From Faecalimonas sp. (lineage in GTDB: Bacteria; Bacillota_A; Clostridia; Lachnospirales; Lachnospiraceae): a DNA stretch of 19,657 bases. Under the pieces are notes generated by a model that saw only the letters and a program-made list of their open reading frames with translations, had not been told where the DNA came from and ran no database searches. Made by a program: the position numbers and the translations under genes. Every line of letters starts with the position of its first letter. Position 1 is the stretch's first letter. The stretch covers positions 1 through 19,657 of the forward strand of contig JAPFCT010000041.1 in the NCBI GenBank assembly GCA_026169575.1, given 5' to 3'. This document shows, in pieces, positions 15,161 through 19,657 of this stretch.

Positions 15161-16021
15161 TTAGACGGCTTCCCACCGCCCGGAGGCGCCGCATGGGAGG
15201 ACAAGTCCGCTTTCAGCTACCGGAAGTCCGATCTCTGAGGATTCCACTTTCCCATGAAACTGCTTCAGTTCTGTCGCCAGCATATAGGTCAGCACGGCAG
15301 GCGCAAGTCCGGTTGTGTAGGAGTTGATCAGGAAGAACAGCGGGTTGTCTGATAAAATCTTTGTACAGAGCTTTACAAGCGGATGGATCGCATCCTCGAT
15401 CTTCCAGATCTCCCCTTTTGGTCCTCTTCCGTAAGATGGAGGGTCCATGATGATCGCATCGTAAGTGTTCCCACGGCGGATCTCACGCTCTACAAATTTG
15501 ACACAGTCATCCACAAGCCAGCGGATCGGTGCGTCTTTTAATCCGGAGGAGACAGCGTTTTCTTTTGCCCAGTTTACCATTCCTTTTGAGGCGTCAACGT
15601 GAGTGACATGCGCCCCGGCTGCTGCCGCCGCCAGTGTTGCGCCTCCGGTGTAGGCAAAGAGATTCAGTACTTTGACCGGACGCCCCGCATTTTTGATCTT
15701 CTCAGAGAACCAGTCCCAGTTCGCTGCCTGTTCCGGGAAGAGACCGGTATGTTTGAAGCTAAATGGTTTCAGGTTGAATGTCAGTGATCCGTAATGGATC
15801 TGCCACTGCTGCGGGAGATCGAAAAACTCCCATTCCCCGCCGCCTTTTGAGCTTCTGTGATAGTGGCCGTTCATATGTTTCCAGCCGCGGTGTGACTTTG
15901 GAGTGTCCCAGATGACCTGCGGATCCGGGCGGACAAGCAGGTAGTCTCCCCACCGCTCCAGTTTTTCTCCTTTTGAACAGTCAATAACTTGATAATCTTT
16001 CCAGTGATCTGCAATCCACAT
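15161..16021 (-). CDS. Class I SAM-dependent methyltransferase (COG1092-like, probable RNA methyltransferase)
   Basis: This 286-residue protein has an N-terminal beta-rich extension of about 80 residues (WGDYLLVRPDPQVIW) and a C-terminal Rossmann methyltransferase domain. Motif I is LNLFAYTGGATL at 119-130, the SAM ribose-binding acid is in HVDASK (D143), and motif IV is IIMDPPSYG, with the DPPSYG core at 193-198. PSYGRGPKGEIWK after motif IV is typical of the RlmI/RlmK-like group (COG1092), which methylate 23S rRNA. No PUA domain is seen, so the target RNA and base are uncertain. The ATG at 16021 has AAAGGAA 8 bases upstream on its strand. It is divergent from the selenium operon across a 321-base region and is not obviously linked to it. 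Confidence 0.87.
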   Translation of the reverse strand: MWIADHWKDYQVIDCSKGEKLERWGDYLLVRPDPQVIWDTPKSHRGWKHMNGHYHRSSKGGGEWEFFDLPQQWQIHYGSLTFNLKPFSFKHTGLFPEQAANWDWFSEKIKNAGRPVKVLNLFAYTGGATLAAAAAGAHVTHVDASKGMVNWAKENAVSSGLKDAPIRWLVDDCVKFVEREIRRGNTYDAIIMDPPSYGRGPKGEIWKIEDAIHPLVKLCTKILSDNPLFFLINSYTTGLAPAVLTYMLATELKQFHGKVESSEIGLPVAESGLVLPCGASGRWEAV

Positions 16022-16342
16022 AGTTTTATTCCTTTCTGCTGTTTGTTTTCTTTTTCAAATGACGTCCATCTGCAAATGGCGTCTGTGTTATCGTCTGAAA
16101 GCGCCTGGGCTTTTCTTTTTCTGCGATTTTGCACATTGATTTTATGCAAGGATTTTATGTTTCTTCTTATATTCTCACAGAATCTGTTTTTTTTCAATGA
16201 TTTTGCGGGAAGAAGCATGAAATTGGAGAAATTGGAGGAAAAATGTAGAAAATTAGGTTTACCGGAGGGATAAACAGTGATAGAATATATCTATAAGTGA
16301 AGAAGAAGGGGCACTTGAAAAAGAAGAAAGGTGGATATGAAA
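16022..16342. other. Divergent intergenic region between methyltransferase and selenium operon
   Basis: This gap holds promoters for both sides. A possible minus promoter is TAAAAT (16152-16157) with a poor -35 (CTGTGA, 16175-16180) at 17 bases. That -35 lies inside a perfect inverted repeat, ATTCT-CAC-AGAAT, at 16171-16183. A hairpin in the methyltransferase leader pairs GACGTCCAT (16061-16069) with ATGGCGTC (16076-16083) with one bulged base. An 18-codon frame at 16217-16273 ends over the plus promoter and is not convincing. Confidence 0.5.
16258..16286 (+). promoter_or_regulatory. Promoter candidate for the yedF-sel operon
   Basis: TTTACC at 16258-16263 and TAGAAT at 16281-16286 are separated by 17 bases. 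The predicted leader is about 50 bases, with AGGTGG at 16329-16334 as ribosome site. Confidence 0.58.
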
Positions 16343-16948
16343 ATGATTACAGTAAATGCAATGGGAGATAACTGCCCGATCCCGGTGATCAAGACAAAAA
16401 AAGCAATGCAGGAGATTACAGGTCCTGAGACGATCGAGGTACTTGTGGACAACGAGATCGCTGTCCAGAATGTGACAAAGATGGCATCCAGTTCAGGGGG
16501 AAATGTCACTTCTGAAAAATTAGGAGAGAAAGAATTTAAAGTGACGATCCAGATGAATGGCGCAGTGGCAGCGGAGAGCTCCGCCGAAGCAGTATGTACG
16601 CCGGACAGAAAAGGAGATACGATCGTTGTCATCGCTTCTGATAAGATGGGAAGCGGCAATGACGAACTTGGCAAAGTGCTGATCAAAGGCTTCATCTTTG
16701 CAGTGACACAGTTGGAAGAACTTCCAAAGGCGATGATCTTCTACAATGGAGGAGCGACGCTGACAGCGGAAGGTTCTGATTCTCTGGAAGATTTAAAGAG
16801 TCTGGAAGCGCAGGGCGTTGAGATCCTGACATGTGGAACGTGCCTGAACTATTATGGGCTGACAGAGAAACTGGAAGTAGGTTCTGTCACAAATATGTAT
16901 GCGATCGTGGAGAAGATGGCAGAGGCAGGAAAGATCATACAGCCTTAA
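16343..16948 (+). CDS. yedF: Selenium metabolism protein YedF (TusA-like plus DsrE-like)
   Basis: This is a 201-residue two-domain protein. Residues 1-70 are a TusA/SirA-like fold with the CPxP motif NCPIPVIKTKKAM, whose cysteine carries sulfur or selenium in relatives. Residues 90-200 are a DsrE-like domain, TIVVIASDKMGSGNDELG through EILTCGTCLNYYGL, with further cysteines in TCGTC. This domain order defines the YedF-type protein found with selenium genes, and its place just before selD supports that role, perhaps as a carrier of reduced selenium; no reaction is proven. The ATG at 16343 is chosen because AGGTGG is 8 bases ahead; ATG 16337 and GTG 16331 are in frame but too close to that site. 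The gap to selD is 97 bases without a terminator. Confidence 0.88.
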   Translation: MITVNAMGDNCPIPVIKTKKAMQEITGPETIEVLVDNEIAVQNVTKMASSSGGNVTSEKLGEKEFKVTIQMNGAVAAESSAEAVCTPDRKGDTIVVIASDKMGSGNDELGKVLIKGFIFAVTQLEELPKAMIFYNGGATLTAEGSDSLEDLKSLEAQGVEILTCGTCLNYYGLTEKLEVGSVTNMYAIVEKMAEAGKIIQP

Positions 16949-17045
16949 GGAAATCTGTTTTTTGCGGAACGTGTATACTTTCCGGAACGCAGCTGAATAC
17001 ATCTGGCTGGAGTTCAAACAAAGAGAGAAGGAGAAAAGAACAACG

Positions 17046-18086
17046 ATGAAAAAAGACGTGAAATTAACGCAGTTGACGAAGACGGCGGGCTGAGCTGCCA
17101 AGATAGGTCCAGAGACACTTGCCCAGGTGTTGGGTAAGCTACCAAAATTTCATGATGACAATCTGCTCGTCGGCATCGAGACGTCCGATGACGCGGCAAT
17201 CTATAAAGTAACAGAGGATATTGCACTGATTCAGACCGTGGACTTCTTCACTCCTATTGTGGATGACCCTTATACCTTCGGTCAGATTGCAGCGGCAAAT
17301 TCGCTCAGTGATGTCTATGCGATGGGAGGAGAGCCGAAGATCGCACTGAATATCGTAGGCTTTCCGAATTGCCTGGATCCGGCAGTGTTAGGAGAGATCC
17401 TTGCCGGAGGAGCAGACAAAGTGAAAGAGGCAGGAGCGGTGCTCGTAGGAGGACACTCTGTGCAGGACGATGAGCCAAAGTACGGGCTCTGCGTATCAGG
17501 CTTTGTGCACCCGGATAAGATTTTCAAAAACTACGGGTGCAGACCGGGAGATGTGCTGATCCTGACAAAACAGATCGGTACCGGGATCGTCAACACAGCG
17601 ATCAAGGCGGAGATGGCATCAGAGGCGGCTGTGAAGGAAGCAGTCACCGTGATGGCATCTCTGAACAAGAAGGCAAAGGAAGTTGTGGAGAAGTATGACG
17701 TGTCAGCCTGCACAGATATTACGGGATTTGGACTGTTAGGTCACTGTGTCGAGATGGCGTCGGCAAGTGAAGTAACCTTTGAACTGCATGTAGAGGATAT
17801 CGCGTATCTGGAAGATGCGATCGCATATGCACAGATGGGACTGATCCCGGCGGGAGCGTATAAGAACCGCGGATATTCGATCGATCAGGTCGACTGCGGG
17901 GAAGTGGCAGAGCACTATGTCGATCTTCTGTACGATCCTCAGACGTCGGGAGGACTTCTGATCAGTGTTTCGCCGGATGCGGTGGAAGAAATGCTGGCAG
18001 ATTTTGCAGCAAAGGGAATGGATACGAAAATATCAATAATTGGAAAGGTACTGGCAAAGGGTGAAAAGCTGATTCACCTGAAGTAA
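17046..18086 (+). CDS. selD: Selenide, water dikinase, selenocysteine-containing
   Basis: SelD makes monoselenophosphate from selenide and ATP. The ATG at 17046 is 12 bases after AAGGAG and begins MKKDVKLTQLTKTAG. Codon 16 is TGA at 17091-17093, followed in frame by AAKIGPETLAQVLGKLPK and the rest of the enzyme. The position matches the catalytic Cys17 of E. coli SelD, with the essential lysine three residues later (K19 here, K20 there), so UGA is read as selenocysteine. Full length is 346 residues. Later motifs are SDDAAIY, TVDFFTPIVDDPYTFGQIAA and NSLSDVYAMGG, which bind Mg-ATP. Starting after the UGA, for example at the TTG at 17127, loses the catalytic loop. selA follows after 10 bases. 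Confidence 0.96.
17118..17138 (+). promoter_or_regulatory. Bacterial SECIS-like hairpin in selD
   Basis: CTTGCCCA at 17118-17125 pairs with TGGGTAAG at 17131-17138, 8 pairs with one G-U, leaving the loop GGTGT. The loop begins 32 bases after the UGA, within the range known for bacterial SECIS elements, and has the G-U loop bases that SelB recognises. It lies inside the coding sequence, as expected in bacteria. Confidence 0.82.
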
Positions 18087-18096
18087 GGGAAACGAG

Positions 18097-19500
18097 ATGA
18101 ATAAGAATTTATTATACCGCAGGATACCGAAAGTAGATGTGCTTCTGGAAGATGAAAAGATCCAGGAACTGATCGGACAGTACAGCTATGACACGGTACT
18201 CGAGGCGGTGCGGGAGGAGATGGATGGCCTCCGGGCACTGATCGGAAGATGTGAAGATGAGGCGGAAGGGATCCAGAAGATCGAACAGCTGCCTGGACGG
18301 ATCCGGGAAGCTGTGAAGGCGATGCATACACCGAATATGCGCACGGTGATCAATGGAACCGGAACAATCCTGCACACCAATCTCGGACGTGCGCCGATCG
18401 GAGAGCGTCATATGAGGCATATTGCGGATATTGCAATGAATTATTCAAATTTGGAATATAACTTAGAGGCGGGGGCGAGAGGAGAGCGCTACTCGCATTT
18501 TGAGAAATTACTCTGCAAGATCACGGGGGCAGAGGCGGCGATGGCAGTCAATAACAATGCGGCGGCGGTGATGCTGATCCTGAGCACTATGGGCAAAGGG
18601 AAAGAAGTGATCGTCTCCAGAGGAGAGCTTGTGGAGATTGGAGGCAAGTTCAGGATCCCGGATGTCATGGAGCAGAGCGGGGCGACGCTTGTGGAAGTCG
18701 GCACGACCAACAAGACGCATTACACAGATTATGAAAATGCGATCACAGAGGAGACGGCAGCGCTGTTAAAAGTACATACGAGCAATTACCGGATCGTCGG
18801 ATTTACAGACAATGTCAGCATTGCAGAGCTTGTGCCGCTCGGGCAGGAGCATCAGATCCCGGTGATCGAGGATCTTGGAAGCGGCGTGCTGATCGATCTG
18901 AGCAAATATGGACTGACTTATGAGCCGACGGTGCAGGATTCTGTGCGAAACGGCGCGGATGTCGTATGCTTCAGCGGGGATAAGCTGCTTGGCGGACCGC
19001 AGGCGGGAATCATTGTCGGCAAGAAGAAATATATCGATCAGATGAAGAAAAACCAGCTGACAAGAGCGCTTCGGATCGACAAGTTTACAGCGGCAACCCT
19101 GGAGGTTGTTCTGCAGGAATATTTGTCCGAGGAGAAAGCAATCCAGAATATCCCGGCGCTTCGGATGATCACAAAAGAGATCGAGGAGATCACAGAAGAT
19201 GCAAAAGAGCTGGAACAGTTGTTAAAGGAGGCGGAACTTCCGGCGAAGATCCAGACAGAGCCGTGCGAGTCACAGATCGGAGGAGGATCTCTGCCGCTGG
19301 AGCGGATCCCGAGTATGGCTGTGACGATCCACCCGGAGAAGATCACGACGGCAGAGCTGGAACTTCGGTTCAGACACATGTCTGTTCCGATGGTTGTCCG
19401 CACAATGAATGATAAGATTGTGATCGATGTCCGGACTGTGGACAGAAAATGGTATCCGAAGATTGCGGAGATGTTAAAAGAAGAAAAGATATTAGAGTAA
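18097..19500 (+). CDS. selA: L-seryl-tRNA(Sec) selenium transferase
   Basis: This PLP enzyme converts Ser-tRNA(Sec) to Sec-tRNA(Sec) using selenophosphate from SelD. At 467 residues it has the normal family length. The N-terminal tRNA-binding helical part (LLYRRIPKVDVLLEDEKIQE) leads into the fold-type-I core with TVINGTGTILHTNLGRAPIG, NNNAAAVMLIL, and the PLP lysine K296 in CFSGDKLLGGPQAG, matching K295 of E. coli. The ATG at 18097 is preceded by a purine-rich stretch, 10 bases after selD, so translation is probably coupled. selB follows after 69 bases that contain a hairpin. Confidence 0.97.
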   Translation: MNKNLLYRRIPKVDVLLEDEKIQELIGQYSYDTVLEAVREEMDGLRALIGRCEDEAEGIQKIEQLPGRIREAVKAMHTPNMRTVINGTGTILHTNLGRAPIGERHMRHIADIAMNYSNLEYNLEAGARGERYSHFEKLLCKITGAEAAMAVNNNAAAVMLILSTMGKGKEVIVSRGELVEIGGKFRIPDVMEQSGATLVEVGTTNKTHYTDYENAITEETAALLKVHTSNYRIVGFTDNVSIAELVPLGQEHQIPVIEDLGSGVLIDLSKYGLTYEPTVQDSVRNGADVVCFSGDKLLGGPQAGIIVGKKKYIDQMKKNQLTRALRIDKFTAATLEVVLQEYLSEEKAIQNIPALRMITKEIEEITEDAKELEQLLKEAELPAKIQTEPCESQIGGGSLPLERIPSMAVTIHPEKITTAELELRFRHMSVPMVVRTMNDKIVIDVRTVDRKWYPKIAEMLKEEKILE

Positions 19501-19510
19501 TGAGAGGCAG

Positions 19511-19543
19511 ATCTCTCCGTCCCGGAAGATGGGGCGGAGAGAT
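19511..19543 (+). other. Stable selA-selB intercistronic hairpin
   Basis: ATCTCTCCG at 19511-19519 pairs perfectly with CGGAGAGAT at 19535-19543, plus CCC (19521-19523) with GGG (19532-19534) across a one-base bulge. Only TT follows the repeat, so termination should be weak; it may lower selB expression or protect the upstream mRNA. Confidence 0.6.
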
Positions 19544-19569
19544 TTCCCGAAGGTAGAAAGGCAGTACAG

Positions 19570-19657
19570 ATGAAGAATATCATTATCGGAACCGCAGGTC
19601 ATATTGACCACGGAAAGACAACTTTGATAAAGGCGCTCACCGGGCGCAACACAGACC
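19570..19657 (+). CDS. selB: Selenocysteine-specific elongation factor SelB (5' partial gene, cut by window edge)
   Basis: Only the first 29 codons are present. They begin [20 protein letters not shown], where GHIDHGKT is the G1 (P-loop) motif of translational GTPases, and continue KALTGRNTD. This opening is characteristic of SelB, which binds GTP, Sec-tRNA(Sec) and the SECIS hairpin. The ATG at 19570 follows AAAGG about 8 bases upstream. Its place directly after selA supports the call over other translation GTPases. The C-terminal RNA-binding winged helices lie outside the window, and the selC tRNA is not in view either. Confidence 0.93.
   Translation, partial: MKNIIIGTAGHIDHGKTTLIKALTGRNTD

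Noticed and set aside
16061..16083. GACGTCCAT/ATGGCGTC hairpin as a terminator
   Set aside because: No T-tract follows on either strand in the right place; kept only as a leader hairpin of the methyltransferase gene.
16217..16273. 18-codon peptide MKLEKLEEKCRKLGLPEG before the selenium operon
   Set aside because: It ends on top of the predicted operon promoter, so it cannot be a leader of that transcript, and its ribosome site is weak.
17091..17093. selD as a pseudogene with a premature stop
   Set aside because: The stop is TGA at exactly the Cys/Sec position, with a SECIS-like hairpin and selA/selB next door, so recoding explains it.

Overview
The window looks like chromosomal DNA from a gut-type Clostridia, most likely Lachnospiraceae. 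This is inferred from strong GGAGG-type ribosome sites, Bacillota-style promoters and T-tract terminators, protein types common in that family (DUF6472-like and probable DUF3878-like proteins, XRE-TPR regulator, Sec-type SelD) and the codon usage. It is mostly dense single-gene or short-operon housekeeping and stress DNA. I see no rRNA, tRNA, CRISPR array, insertion sequence or prophage.

Layout. 1-4209: a LysR regulator, an XRE regulator with a TPR-like helical C-terminus, then a glycosyltransferase-4 / PHP-phosphoesterase pair closed by a strong terminator. 4296-6945: a CorA-type Mg2+ transporter, a small four-cysteine protein, an OGG1-type 8-oxoguanine glycosylase and a small helical protein that resembles an Hpt domain without its histidine. 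6942-7528: a free methionine-(R)-sulfoxide reductase on the minus strand, with a good promoter, whose stop codon overlaps that of its convergent neighbour. 7704-10687: a YaiI/YqxD family protein, a 392-residue protein of unknown function with a puzzling C-terminus, endonuclease III (nth) and MsrA, closed by a perfect 11-bp terminator. Four genes within about 5 kb (ogg, fRMsr, nth, msrA) deal with oxidised guanine, oxidised pyrimidines or oxidised methionine.

10784-14187: two adjacent ABC exporter genes that would normally form a heterodimer. Both are broken. The first has lost the end of its membrane domain and the start of its ATPase domain through an internal deletion of roughly 105 codons. 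The second is full length but carries a frameshift best explained by a CA duplication. A shared bidirectional terminator separates them from nagB.

14279-16021: minus-strand nagB (glucosamine-6-phosphate deaminase) and a COG1092-like class I methyltransferase.

16258-19657: a selenium operon, yedF-selD-selA-selB, running off the right edge. SelD makes selenophosphate, SelA loads it onto Ser-tRNA(Sec), and SelB delivers the charged tRNA at UGA. The selD gene itself has an in-frame UGA at codon 16, at the catalytic Cys/Sec position, followed by a SECIS-like hairpin, so SelD is almost certainly a selenoprotein and the operon needs its own product. Ordinary ORF calling would cut off the first 27 codons.
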